Positions 51,207 through 60,327 of a stretch of 64,000 bases of DNA are shown here, piece after piece (positions within the stretch are counted from its first letter, which is position 1; each line of letters begins with the position of its first letter). Source of the stretch: Bordetella parapertussis (GTDB lineage: Bacteria > Pseudomonadota > Gammaproteobacteria > Burkholderiales > Burkholderiaceae_D); the NCBI GenBank assembly GCA_945866125.1, contig CAMBFZ010000008.1, positions 1 through 64,000 of the forward strand. The letters are read 5' to 3'. Below the pieces are notes generated by a model that saw only the letters and a list, made by a program, of their open reading frames with translations, was not told where the DNA came from and made no database searches. Position numbers and translations under genes: made by a program.

Positions 51207-52055
51207 ATGTCAGCAGCCCACATCATCAGCGGCACCGCCCTTTCCACTACCTTGCGAGCCGACGTTGCCCGTCGTGCCGCTGCTCTCACGGCAAGCGGCA
51301 AACAGCCGGGCCTCGCGGTGATTTTGGTTGGCGACAGCCCGGCGTCACAAGTTTATGTCCGCAACAAGATCAAGGCATGCGAAGAAAACGGCATTCATTC
51401 CGTCTTCGAAAAATACGACGCCAACTTTTCCGAACAACAGCTGCTCGCAAGGGTGGCGGCGCTCAATAGCGATCCGCGGATTCACGGCATTCTGGTCCAA
51501 TTGCCGCTGCCTGCGCACATCAATGCCCACAAGGTGATCGAAGCCATCGCCCCAGAAAAAGATGTTGATGGTTTTCATATCAGCAATGCCGGTCTGTTGA
51601 TGACGGGGCAGCCACTGTTCCGTCCTTGCACGCCTTATGGGGCGATGAAAATGCTGGAATCAATTGACTACCCGGTGCGTGGCGCGCATGCCGTAGTGGT
51701 GGGCGCGTCCAATATCGTCGGCAAACCGCAAGCGATGCTGCTCTTGCAGGCAGGCGCCACCGTCACCATCTGCAATTCCAAGACGCGTGATCTGGCCGCC
51801 CATACGCGTATGGCTGACATCCTCGTTGTGGCCACCGGCAAGCGCAATATCGTCACCGCCGCTATGATCAAGCCCGGCGCTGTCGTGATTGACGTTGGCA
51901 TGAACCGCGACGATGAGGGCAAACTCTGCGGCGACGTTGAGTTTGCCGGCGCCAGTGAGGTGGCCGGCTGGATCACGCCAGTACCAGGTGGCGTCGGCCC
52001 GATGACGATTACGATGTTACTGGTCAATACATTAGAAGCTGCTGAACGAAACTGA
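51207..52055 (+). CDS. folD: FolD bifunctional methylene-THF dehydrogenase/cyclohydrolase
   Basis: This enzyme interconverts methylene-, methenyl- and formyl-tetrahydrofolate. The signature PGLAVILVGDSPASQVYVRNKIKACEENG contains the catalytic Lys in the N-terminal part, and VDGFHISNAGLL plus the NADP-site GASNIVGKPQAMLLL follow. Length is 282 residues. It is the first of folD-prlC-holC on the plus strand, and prlC starts 11 bases after its stop. Confidence 0.95.
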   Translation: MSAAHIISGTALSTTLRADVARRAAALTASGKQPGLAVILVGDSPASQVYVRNKIKACEENGIHSVFEKYDANFSEQQLLARVAALNSDPRIHGILVQLPLPAHINAHKVIEAIAPEKDVDGFHISNAGLLMTGQPLFRPCTPYGAMKMLESIDYPVRGAHAVVVGASNIVGKPQAMLLLQAGATVTICNSKTRDLAAHTRMADILVVATGKRNIVTAAMIKPGAVVIDVGMNRDDEGKLCGDVEFAGASEVAGWITPVPGGVGPMTITMLLVNTLEAAERN

Positions 52056-52066
52056 GAGAGCCAACC

Positions 52067-54127
52067 ATGAACGCCACACCCAACCCCTTGCTAGATTTTT
52101 CCGATCTGCCGCGCTTTGATACTTTTGCGCCCGCTTATGTGACGCCGGCCATTGATGTGCTGCTGACAAAGGCGCGCGAGGTGGTGCAGACACTCGCCGC
52201 ACCAGCGGCCACAATCAATTGGGAAAATTTCGTCGAGCCGCTCGAGAATGCGACCGAAAAGCTCGGTCGTGCCTGGGGCGTGGTCAGCCATCTCAATGCC
52301 GTGATGGACACGCCTGAGCTACGTGCGACCTACAATGAAAACCAACCCAAGGTGACCGAATTTTGGACTGAGCTTGGGCAAAATCTGGCGCTGTTTGATA
52401 AATACAAGGCACTCAAAGCAAGCGCTTCTTATGCTGATTTGTCGGCTACCCGAAAAAAAATTATCGACAATGCGATACGTGATTTTCGTCTTGGTGGTGC
52501 AGAGCTGCCAGCAGAAAAAAAAGAACGCTTCGCGGAAATTCAGGAACAACAGGCTGCGCTGTCCACCAAATTTTCTGAAAACGTGCTCGATGCGACCAAT
52601 GACTACGAACTCCTGATCACCGATGCCGCGCAGCTTGTCGGCCTGCCCGACGATGTGCAACAGGCCGCGCAAACGTCGGCCGAAAAAGCGGGCAAGTCAG
52701 GCTATCGTTTCACGCTGCATTTCCCATCGTATTTTCCGATCCTGCAATATGCCGACAACCGTGCGCTGCGCGAGACGATCTATCACGCTAACGCAACCAA
52801 GGCCTCCGAGCTAGGCGCCAAACCAGAATGGGATAACACGCAAAACATCATTGAGATTCTCAAGCTGCGTGACGAAGAAGCCAAGCTGCTTGGCTATCAA
52901 AATTTTGCCGAGGTCTCGCTGGTGCCCAAAATGGCGACCGCGCCGCAACAAGTGATTCAGTTTCTTGATGATCTAGCCGTGCGCGCACGACCCTTTGCAG
53001 AAAACGATCTGGCCGAGTTAAAAGCATTTGCCAAAACCGAACTGGGCATCGACAAACTCGAAGCCTGGGACTTTACCTATGCCGCGGAAAAATTGCGCGA
53101 GCAGCGCTATGCGTTCTCGGAACAGGAAGTCAAACTGTATTTCCCCGAACCGAAAGTGGTCGACGGCTTGTTTCGTCTGGTGCAGAACATGTTTGGCGTC
53201 GCCATCAAGGCCGATGCAGGACCGGTCTGGCATGACGATGTGAAGTTTTACCGCATCGAAAAAAACGGGCAGCTTATCGGTCAGTTTTATCTGGACCTGT
53301 ATGCGCGCAGCGGCAAGCGCGGCGGCGCATGGATGGACGATGCACGGGGCCGCAAGAGTATCGGAGTCGATATTCAGACACCGGTGGCCTATCTGACTTG
53401 CAACTTTACCGAACCAGCCGTCATTGATGGCGTACGTAAGCCGGCCTACTTTACGCATGATGAAGTCATCACGCTGTTTCATGAATTCGGCCATGGCCTG
53501 CACCATATGCTCACCGCTGTTGATGAGCTAGGTGTGTCGGGTATCTCCGGCGTGGAATGGGACGCGGTCGAGTTACCGTCGCAATTTATGGAAAATTTTT
53601 GCTGGGAGTGGGAGGTGCTACAGCACATGACCGCCCATGCCGAATCTGGTGCGGCACTGCCACGCGCGCTCTACGACAAAATGATCGCAGCAAAAAATTT
53701 CCAGTCGGGCTTACAGATGCTCCGGCAAGTGGAGTTTTCTCTGTTCGATATGCACCTGCATTTCGATTACGATCCTAACGGCACCAAGTCGGTCGCCGAT
53801 GTGCTGGCCGAAGTCAGGCACCGTGTGGCTGTGGTGATTCCGCCGCCGTTCAATCGCTTTCAGAATTCGTTTTCGCATGTATTTTCTGGTGGCTATGCGG
53901 CCGGTTACTACAGCTACAAATGGGCCGAGGTATTGTCGGCAGACGCCTATGGCGCGTTTGAAGAAGCCCAGGGTGACCCCAACCGCTTAGCCGAAACCGG
54001 GCTGGCTTTTCAGCGCGAGATATTGGCAGTCGGTGGTTCGCGCTCGGCGATGGAATCCTTCACAGCCTTTCGTGGTCGCGAACCAAGTATCGATGCGCTG
54101 CTGCGTCATAACGGCATGACACACTGA
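52067..54127 (+). CDS. prlC: Oligopeptidase A (M3 family metallopeptidase)
   Basis: This cytoplasmic zinc endopeptidase degrades short peptides, including cleaved signal peptides. The zinc site is HEFGHGLHH with His472, Glu473 and His476. Length is 686 residues, as in E. coli OpdA/PrlC. The C-terminal part (AEVRHRVAVVIPPPFNRFQNSFSH and GGYAAGYYSYKWAEVLSADAYGAF) is the M3 family signature. It is downstream of folD and before holC. Confidence 0.94.
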   Translation: MNATPNPLLDFSDLPRFDTFAPAYVTPAIDVLLTKAREVVQTLAAPAATINWENFVEPLENATEKLGRAWGVVSHLNAVMDTPELRATYNENQPKVTEFWTELGQNLALFDKYKALKASASYADLSATRKKIIDNAIRDFRLGGAELPAEKKERFAEIQEQQAALSTKFSENVLDATNDYELLITDAAQLVGLPDDVQQAAQTSAEKAGKSGYRFTLHFPSYFPILQYADNRALRETIYHANATKASELGAKPEWDNTQNIIEILKLRDEEAKLLGYQNFAEVSLVPKMATAPQQVIQFLDDLAVRARPFAENDLAELKAFAKTELGIDKLEAWDFTYAAEKLREQRYAFSEQEVKLYFPEPKVVDGLFRLVQNMFGVAIKADAGPVWHDDVKFYRIEKNGQLIGQFYLDLYARSGKRGGAWMDDARGRKSIGVDIQTPVAYLTCNFTEPAVIDGVRKPAYFTHDEVITLFHEFGHGLHHMLTAVDELGVSGISGVEWDAVELPSQFMENFCWEWEVLQHMTAHAESGAALPRALYDKMIAAKNFQSGLQMLRQVEFSLFDMHLHFDYDPNGTKSVADVLAEVRHRVAVVIPPPFNRFQNSFSHVFSGGYAAGYYSYKWAEVLSADAYGAFEEAQGDPNRLAETGLAFQREILAVGGSRSAMESFTAFRGREPSIDALLRHNGMTH

Positions 54128-54143
54128 AGCCTACTAAGTCGAT

Positions 54144-54569
54144 ATGACGCGAGTTGATTTTCACAGCAACGTGCCAGACAAACTGGCCTATGCGTGCCGA
54201 CTGGTGCGCAAGGCTTGCGCAGGCAAAATGCAGGTCGTTGTCTTTTTGCAGGATGAAACACAATTGCACGCATTTGATGAAGCACTCTGGACATTTTCGG
54301 CGCAAGATTTTTTGCCGCACGTCAAAGCAGGCAATCCGCTGGCTGCACAAACACCCGTCATCTTGACCAACGACGCCGAACAAGAATTGCCGCACCATCA
54401 GGTGATGATCAATTTATCGTCACAGATGCCGCCCCATTTTGCCCGCTTCGAACGTTTGTTTGAAATCGTCGCCGGCGATGACGCCGACCGCGATGCTGGC
54501 CGTGAACGTTACCGCCAATACCAGCAGCGCGGCTATCCCATGACCCACTTTGTGGCAGATAAAACATGA
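54144..54569 (+). CDS. holC: DNA polymerase III chi subunit
   Basis: Chi links the clamp loader to single-strand binding protein. The sequence (TRVDFHSNVPDKLAYACRLVRKA ... DEALWTFSAQDFLPHV ... PVILTNDAEQELPHHQVMINLS) is that of a 141-residue HolC. It follows prlC by 16 bases and overlaps the next gene by 4 bases. Confidence 0.9.
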   Translation: MTRVDFHSNVPDKLAYACRLVRKACAGKMQVVVFLQDETQLHAFDEALWTFSAQDFLPHVKAGNPLAAQTPVILTNDAEQELPHHQVMINLSSQMPPHFARFERLFEIVAGDDADRDAGRERYRQYQQRGYPMTHFVADKT

Positions 54570-54967
54570 GCATATTGCCAACCGAACTCGATATCCCGGT
54601 ACTGACCGATGTCATTGACGAGGATGAGCCGCATCAAGTCAGCGTGGCAGCGGCACAAGTCGCGGCCGACGATGCCGACACCTTGCAGCATCTTGAAGAC
54701 GCTATCGTCAACCGGCTCATGGTGCAGCTCTCAAATCGTATCCCGTTATTGCTCGAGACGGCGTTGCGTGAGCAGTTGCCCGACATGATCACGGTACGTT
54801 TACAGACCGCTCTGGTGGCTGCACTCGAGACCGTCATGCCGGCGGCAACGCACAGTGTCACGAGAGACATCGCCTCAACGCTGGCCTATGAGATCGGCAA
54901 TGGCCTGCAAGCCGAACTCGAAACAGAAATCAGACAAGCGGTGGCCGAAGAATTCAGTCGACTCTAA
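54566..54967 (+). CDS. Hypothetical protein downstream of holC (DUF2486-like)
   Basis: This is an acidic 133-residue protein with an N-terminal LDIPVLTDVIDEDE and a helical remainder of leucine-rich segments ending with VRLQTALVAALE and EIRQAVAEEFSRL. Similar proteins (annotated DUF2486) follow holC in other Burkholderiales, but I cannot be sure of the family. The ATG overlaps the holC stop (ATGA), which argues for coupled translation. No function is known. Confidence 0.6.
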   Translation: MSILPTELDIPVLTDVIDEDEPHQVSVAAAQVAADDADTLQHLEDAIVNRLMVQLSNRIPLLLETALREQLPDMITVRLQTALVAALETVMPAATHSVTRDIASTLAYEIGNGLQAELETEIRQAVAEEFSRL

Positions 54968-54983
54968 TTCACTCTGCGTGTCG

Positions 54984-55028
54984 TTTTTTTGCCTGCCTGC
55001 TCGGTCATTTAAAACCGGCAGGCAAAAA
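54984..55028. terminator. Bidirectional hairpin terminator
   Basis: TTTTTTTGCCTGCC at 54984-54997 pairs with GGCAGGCAAAAA at 55017-55028, with a 19-base loop. It lies between the holC operon and dadA. Confidence 0.7.
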
Positions 55029-55133
55029 TAAAATACTGCAGTAACCGAGTAACACGTACATCATGCCGTATCTTTTTAAAATCTCTGTACCGGCAAACCC
55101 GCCGGAAAAGCTTGATCCTAACGGAGATTTTCA

Positions 55134-56402
55134 ATGAAAGTTATCGTACTCGGCGCTGGCATCATCGGCACCGCCTCTGCGTGGTTTTTACAAAAGGCCG
55201 GTCATGATGTCACCGTGATTGAGCGTCAGCCGGGCGCCGCACAGGAAACCAGTTTTGCCAACGGCTGCCAGATTTCGGTATCGCATGCCGAGCCTTGGGC
55301 CAATCCGGCAGCGCCCATCAAGGTGCTCAAATGGCTGGGGCAGGAAGATGCCCCACTGCTGTTTCGTTTACGTCCCGATTGGCTGCAGTGGCAATGGGGT
55401 GCGGCGTTTTTGCAGCAATGCACTGCGACACGTATGGCCCACAATATTCGCCAGATTGTCGCCATTGCTGAATACAGCCGTCAGACCCTGCAGCAAGTCC
55501 GTGCCGAGACCGCGATTGACTATGATTGCCAGACCAAAGGCATCCTGCATTTTTATACCGACGAAAATGAATTCAGGCACTCGCTGCCGGCTGCCAAGCT
55601 CATGCGCGATCTGGGGTGTCCGCGCGAAACGGTCAGCACCGATGAGGTGATCCGGATTGAACCTGCATTAAAGGCCATTGCCAGCAAAATCGTCGGTGGC
55701 GATTTTACTGCCACCGATGAATCCGGCGATGTCTACAAATTCACCGCCGGATTAGCCGCTAAGTCGGCTCAGGCTGGCGTCGATTTTCGATTCAACACAA
55801 CCGTGACGCGCTTGCTTACCGAAGGTACGGGTGCTGCTGCACGCGTTAGTAGTGTGGAGATCATAGATGCCACAGGGCGTCATCAAACCCTGCAGGCCGA
55901 TGCGTTTGTGCTAGCGATGGGCAGCTTCTCAGCGGAGCTGGCGAGACCTTTAGGTATCCGGCTAATGATCTATCCGGGCAAGGGCTACTCGGCAACGTAC
56001 CAGGTGACGCAAGATACACTGGCACCGACCGTCTCACTCACCGACGATGGCCACAAGCTGGTCATCTCACGACTGGGCGATCGGCTGCGCGTGGCCGGCA
56101 CCTGCGAGATCAATGGCTATACCCGCGAACTCAATCCCGCGCGATGTACCGCCATCACGCGCCGCACGCAAGAATTATTTCCCGGCGCGTGCGATTATGA
56201 TCATCCGGTTTATTGGTCCGGCTTGCGGCCACTAACACCTTCTAATGTTCCCTACATCGGCAAGACCCGCATCGCTAATTTGTTTTTAAATACTGGACAC
56301 GGCACCTTGGGATGGACCATGGGATGCGGGTCGGGTCGCGCGATTGCCGATATTGTCTCGGGCCGACAGCCTGAGCTTGATTTTGCGTTCAGCAAGGCCT
56401 GA
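55134..56402 (+). CDS. dadA: D-amino acid dehydrogenase DadA-like
   Basis: This membrane-associated flavoprotein oxidises D-amino acids, feeding electrons to quinones. It has the FAD motif VIVLGAGIIGTASAWFLQKAGHDVTVIERQPG at the N-terminus and, near the C-terminus, the DAO-type GHGTLGWTMGCGSGRAIADI. At 422 residues it is close to E. coli DadA (432). It is a single gene with its own terminator context. The substrate range is inferred from the family; another DAO-type deaminase is possible. Confidence 0.82.
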   Translation: MKVIVLGAGIIGTASAWFLQKAGHDVTVIERQPGAAQETSFANGCQISVSHAEPWANPAAPIKVLKWLGQEDAPLLFRLRPDWLQWQWGAAFLQQCTATRMAHNIRQIVAIAEYSRQTLQQVRAETAIDYDCQTKGILHFYTDENEFRHSLPAAKLMRDLGCPRETVSTDEVIRIEPALKAIASKIVGGDFTATDESGDVYKFTAGLAAKSAQAGVDFRFNTTVTRLLTEGTGAAARVSSVEIIDATGRHQTLQADAFVLAMGSFSAELARPLGIRLMIYPGKGYSATYQVTQDTLAPTVSLTDDGHKLVISRLGDRLRVAGTCEINGYTRELNPARCTAITRRTQELFPGACDYDHPVYWSGLRPLTPSNVPYIGKTRIANLFLNTGHGTLGWTMGCGSGRAIADIVSGRQPELDFAFSKA

Positions 56403-56634
56403 TAAGAGACCAACCCCAACTTATCTTCGCAGGGTCTGAGCACACCAATTGGCCAGGCCCACTTTGCAAACGATTTTTCTCAAATAAATTCGCTAACTGA
56501 ACGTCACTTCGGTAGCCGGATTTTCGCCCACAAGACTCTGCATTGTTATCCTTATTTTTGATGGCAAGGCGCCACCAGAAACCATAACTAAGTTAGCATT
56601 TCGCTATTAATAAATATCGGCGCAGGACTTTCCC

Positions 56635-57220
56635 ATGAGCTTGCTACATGATCAGTTTGCCGGTCCCGTGTTGAGCTTGCTCAGTGTTCAAAACATCGAA
56701 TCTGAATTGAGCTATGCGTATCTGCACGCAGTAGCAGCGCAAGCTGGGGTATCGTGCACGCAAGGCAGTCGCCACGAGGACAATCATGGCATTGACGCCA
56801 GATTTTTTGGGCCTCGTGCCGTTTCCGGCGCAGGGGAAGCGCACCGAAGTCGACATCAATATCCAATTAAAAGCGACGGTCAAAGAGCCCGCGCTAATTG
56901 ATGGATCGTTCGCCTACAGTCTCGATGGCATTGCCCGCTATGATCAATTGCGCTCAATGACACGATCGATTCCGCGGATACTGGTGGTGCTGTTTATGCC
57001 AGCCCAATCTACTCATTGGATCACCCACACCGAAGACGCCCTCGCTTTGCATAAATGCGCGTACTGGGTCAGCCTCAGAAATGCACCCGCATCATCAAAC
57101 ATGGCAACCCAAACTGTCTATCTGCCCCAGACTCAGCGCTTTGATGCCGACGGCCTGCGCCGTTTGATGGGCAGCATTTCACGGGGTGAGGTTCCCGAAT
57201 ACCAAGGGAGAAAAATGTGA
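56635..57220 (+). pseudogene. DUF4365 (Mrr-like nuclease) gene with frameshift in a T6 run
   Basis: The first frame (ATG 56635) reads ESELSYAYLHAVAAQAGVS, then HEDNHGIDAR; the second frame continues from the T-run at 56803-56808 as FLGLVPFPAQGKRTEVDIN, then IQLKATVKEP, to a stop at 57218-57220. Removing one T from the run joins the frames and gives one DUF4365 protein of about 195 residues. The conserved set (an early Glu, GID, QLKAT) resembles the Glu, GxD and QxK sites of Mrr-type PD-(D/E)XK nucleases, so DNA cleavage is inferred. An AGGA lies before ATG 56635. It overlaps the next gene's start by 4 bases. The frameshift may inactivate it, be a sequencing error, or allow slippage. Confidence 0.75.
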
Positions 57221-58380
57221 TGTCGAGTAGACTTAACGCGATGAGCCCAACGCGTGCTGCGATTGCGCCTGTTGATCTGCGCGATTTTCTCCAGTCTGAA
57301 GGCTGGACGCCGCTTGAGCTGGCTCTTGCCGACGGGTTGTATGTATTGAACAATGCGCGATTCCCGCAACGTCAGCTGATTTTTCCAATCGATCGGGCCG
57401 CATCCGATTATGAAGAGTCGGTCGAACTCGTGATTGATAAATTTTCGCAGCTGAGCGGGCAGCCGCCTAGTGCGCTTTTTTCCACGATTGCTTCTCTGCG
57501 TGACGATGTGATTCGCCTGCGGGTATCTTCTGGTGACAATGATGATGCATTACCGTTAAAGTTTGCGTCCACCTTCATCAAAAATACGCAGAAACTTCTA
57601 AAAACAGCGGCTTGCGCTGCGGTGTCACCGCACCTTCATCATCCACGGCTAAGCATCAACGAAGCGACGGCGTTTATCGAAAACGCGCGCTTTGGTCAAA
57701 CTGAACGCGGTAGCTTTATTTTGCATGTGTCGTGTCCGCTCAATGGCATGGACAAACCCAAAAAACCCGCGCTGACCAACGACGATACGCCCTTCGTCAG
57801 AAAAGTGACGCTCAACTTGCAAGCCGCACTGAGCGATCTCGTCAGCAATATCGAGCGCGATACGCTCAGTCATTTCATTGACGATCTCAAAGACGCGTCG
57901 GCGCCGAGTATTTCCGCCAATATGTGCGAGGCGCTATCAGCAATGCACGACGATCAACTCAATAACGCGCTCACTATTCGGTTTGACTGGTCGGCGTTAC
58001 GCAAAGTAGCGTCGGGCAAAGCCAGGCAGAGCATCGACATTCCGCGCGATTATTTTCCCCGCATCGAAGAAATACGCCAAGCACTGCGCACCATCGAACG
58101 GGATGATAACGAGGCCTCCTACATCGGCACAGTCGAACAATTAAATGGCACGATGGATCGTGACGGTCGCCGGTCCGGTAATGTTATGTTGTCCTTGCTC
58201 ATGCGAGATACCGGGCAAGCAGTTCGGGTAAGCCTGTGCCTGTCGGCTGAGGATTATGCAAAGGCACATCAGGCGCACATCAATCGCGGGTCCTACGTCA
58301 GGGTCACGGGACGGCTCAAGCCTGGCAAGCAGCCGCGTCCATTCGTCGACCTCGCGCAATTCGTCGTTCTACCCCGGTAA
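57217..58380 (+). CDS. Unrecognised partner of the DUF4365 gene, possible OB-fold C-terminus
   Basis: I do not recognise this 387-residue protein. It starts 4 bases before the DUF4365 stop (GTGATG overlap), so both are likely made together. There is no signal peptide. The C-terminal 95 residues (YIGTVEQLNGTMDRDGRRSG ... VRVTGRLKPGKQPRPFVDLAQFVVLPR) look like an OB-fold nucleic-acid-binding domain. The middle holds FIENARFGQTERGSFILHVSCP. Other DUF4365 genes can have such a neighbour; together they could be a two-gene defence or DNA-processing unit. This is inference from motifs and gene order only. Confidence 0.6.
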   Translation: MMSSRLNAMSPTRAAIAPVDLRDFLQSEGWTPLELALADGLYVLNNARFPQRQLIFPIDRAASDYEESVELVIDKFSQLSGQPPSALFSTIASLRDDVIRLRVSSGDNDDALPLKFASTFIKNTQKLLKTAACAAVSPHLHHPRLSINEATAFIENARFGQTERGSFILHVSCPLNGMDKPKKPALTNDDTPFVRKVTLNLQAALSDLVSNIERDTLSHFIDDLKDASAPSISANMCEALSAMHDDQLNNALTIRFDWSALRKVASGKARQSIDIPRDYFPRIEEIRQALRTIERDDNEASYIGTVEQLNGTMDRDGRRSGNVMLSLLMRDTGQAVRVSLCLSAEDYAKAHQAHINRGSYVRVTGRLKPGKQPRPFVDLAQFVVLPR

Positions 58381-58627
58381 GGTAGGGTGTGCCAGCAACA
58401 TTCTACGGAAGACCGCATAGGCTTGTCTTTTTGAAAAAAGACGCATTTTCTTGCCGCAGTCTGGCCGCGCTCAACCAGACGACGAAAAAAAAATAGCTAA
58501 AAATTGACCGGCGAGGCATGAGATAGATTGCCCAGCCCCAAGCATTTACGGTACCGTCTCGTTTGTTCAAAAACGACGCGCTTTACGCGCCATGCGTTTT
58601 ACCGTTTCCCGCCTCAGGAGAATTTTC

Positions 58628-59767
58628 ATGCAACGTAAGACCTTCGTCCTCACGCCACTTTTTTTGTCCCTGATCGCCAGCGCCGCCATGGCTGAAGATC
58701 AGCTGATTAAAATCGGCCATGTCGCCCCGCTCTCGGGTCAGATCGCGCACCTCGGCAAAGACAACGAAAACGGCGCGCGCATGGCCATTGATGCATTAAA
58801 TGCCAAAGGCATCACGATCGCCGGCAAGAAGGTCAAATTTATTTTACTGCCCGAAGATGATGCCGCCAATCCGCAGCAAGCCACGACGGTTGCGCAAAAA
58901 TTAGTCGACGCCAAAGTCAGTGGCGTCATAGGCCATCTGAATTCTGGCACGACTATACCTGCTTCAAAAATTTATAACGATGCCGGCATCCCGCAGATAT
59001 CCCCTTCCGCCACCAACCCCAAATATACCCAGCAAGGATTTAAAGGCGCCTTTCGCGTCGTCGCCAACGATGGTCAGCTCGGTGGCACACTGGGGCGTTA
59101 TGCCGCGGGCACAATGGGCGCCAAAAACGTGGCGATCATCGATGACCGTACCGCCTATGGGCAGGGCGTGGCCGATGAGTTTGCCAAAGCAGCCAAAGCT
59201 GCCGGCGTCAATCTAGTCAGCCGCCAATATACGAATGACAAAGCGACTGATTTCAACGCGATCCTCACCACCATCAAAAGTAAAAATCCCGACGTCGTGT
59301 TTTTTGGCGGCATGGATGCAGTGGGTGGGCCGATGCTGCGCCAGATGAAGCAGCTCGGTCTGAATGCCAAGTTTATGGGAGGTGACGGCATCTGTACTGA
59401 GCAGCTACCGGCGCTGTCGGGTGATGGCATGGCAGATGGTCAGGTCATCTGCGCTGAAGCCGGCGGTGTTGAAGACAATCAGAAAAAGGCTGTTGAAGAT
59501 TTTCGCGCGGCCTATCGCAAAAAATTCGGCACCGAGGTCAAGCTCTATGCACCCTATGTTTATGATGCAGTGATGACGATGGCCGCGGCCATGCAGAGAG
59601 CAGGCTCAGCCGAACCGGCAAAATATCTGCCTGAGCTCGCAAAGATCAGCTACAAGGGTGTCACAGGCCAGATCGAATTCGATGCGCGTGGCGATGTAAA
59701 AAACGGCACATTAACGCTCTACACCTACCAAGGTGGCAAGCGCTCTCAGATCGCCGTGATGAAATAG
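58628..59767 (+). CDS. Branched-chain amino acid ABC transporter substrate-binding protein (LivK-like)
   Basis: This periplasmic binding protein has a signal peptide (residues 1-22, LTPLFLSLIASAAMA) and the type I periplasmic fold: IKIGHVAPLSGQIAHLGKDNENGARMAIDALN, GVIGHLNSGTTIPASKIYNDAGIPQISPSATNP and VAIIDDRTAYGQGVADEF. The start ATG 58628 follows AGGAGA. The permeases and ATPases are not adjacent. Length is 379 residues. The substrate is probably Leu/Ile/Val, from the family only. Confidence 0.87.
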   Translation: MQRKTFVLTPLFLSLIASAAMAEDQLIKIGHVAPLSGQIAHLGKDNENGARMAIDALNAKGITIAGKKVKFILLPEDDAANPQQATTVAQKLVDAKVSGVIGHLNSGTTIPASKIYNDAGIPQISPSATNPKYTQQGFKGAFRVVANDGQLGGTLGRYAAGTMGAKNVAIIDDRTAYGQGVADEFAKAAKAAGVNLVSRQYTNDKATDFNAILTTIKSKNPDVVFFGGMDAVGGPMLRQMKQLGLNAKFMGGDGICTEQLPALSGDGMADGQVICAEAGGVEDNQKKAVEDFRAAYRKKFGTEVKLYAPYVYDAVMTMAAAMQRAGSAEPAKYLPELAKISYKGVTGQIEFDARGDVKNGTLTLYTYQGGKRSQIAVMK

Positions 59768-59806
59768 GTACACGCAACACGCTGCACACCACACGCCGCA
59801 CAGACG

Positions 59807-59842
59807 AAAAAAAAGCGCTCAGTTCAAATGAGCGCTTTTTTT
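59807..59842. terminator. Rho-independent terminator after the LivK-like gene
   Basis: An AGCGCTCA/TGAGCGCT stem (59814-59821 and 59829-59836) with a 7-base loop is flanked by an A-run and a T-run of seven. It serves the LivK-like gene and, on the minus strand, the convergent cytochrome gene. Confidence 0.9.
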
Positions 59843-59857
59843 ATGTTCAATACCCTT

Positions 59858-60166
59858 TTATTTCAAGGATAAAATCCATTTAGCCAGTGTCGCTGCCTCG
59901 GCGTCCGACACCTGTGGGTTAGCAGGCATAGGGATCGCACCCCATGAACCACTGCCACCCTTGAGGATTTTTTGGGCCAGCTTGGCTTCGGCTGTTTTGT
60001 CGCCTTTGTACTTGGCGGCGACCTCTTTGTAACCAGGGCCAACGAGCTTATTGTCAACCGCGTGGCAAGCCAGGCAGTTTTTTTCTTTGGCCAGCTCCGC
60101 GTTTGCGAAAGCCGCGTTGGACACCAGTGCGCTAAGCGCGAAGACTGCAAACAATACACGTTTCAT
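59858..60166 (-). CDS. Periplasmic c-type cytochrome
   Basis: This class I cytochrome c is about 102 residues long. The signal peptide is residues 1-21 (LFAVFALSALVSNAAFA). The heme-binding motif is CLACH in KEKNCLACHAVDN. The axial Met is likely in IPMPANPQVSDAE. It is like cytochrome c551/c552 and probably carries electrons in respiration. ATG 60166 (MKRVLF) is chosen because GGAG lies 7 bases upstream. Confidence 0.9.
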   Translation of the reverse strand: MKRVLFAVFALSALVSNAAFANAELAKEKNCLACHAVDNKLVGPGYKEVAAKYKGDKTAEAKLAQKILKGGSGSWGAIPMPANPQVSDAEAATLAKWILSLK

Positions 60167-60327
60167 TTGATTCTCCATTAATTATCACCAATAAAACTAG
60201 GCGAATTTTACCTTGTTTTCAACACGCTCTTGCTGCAAATGCAGACTATCACCGCACAATATGAGATCAATCCTGCCGTTACATTCGTTCACAAACGCCT
60301 GCAAAGGCAGAGGCGAAGGGCGAGGGA

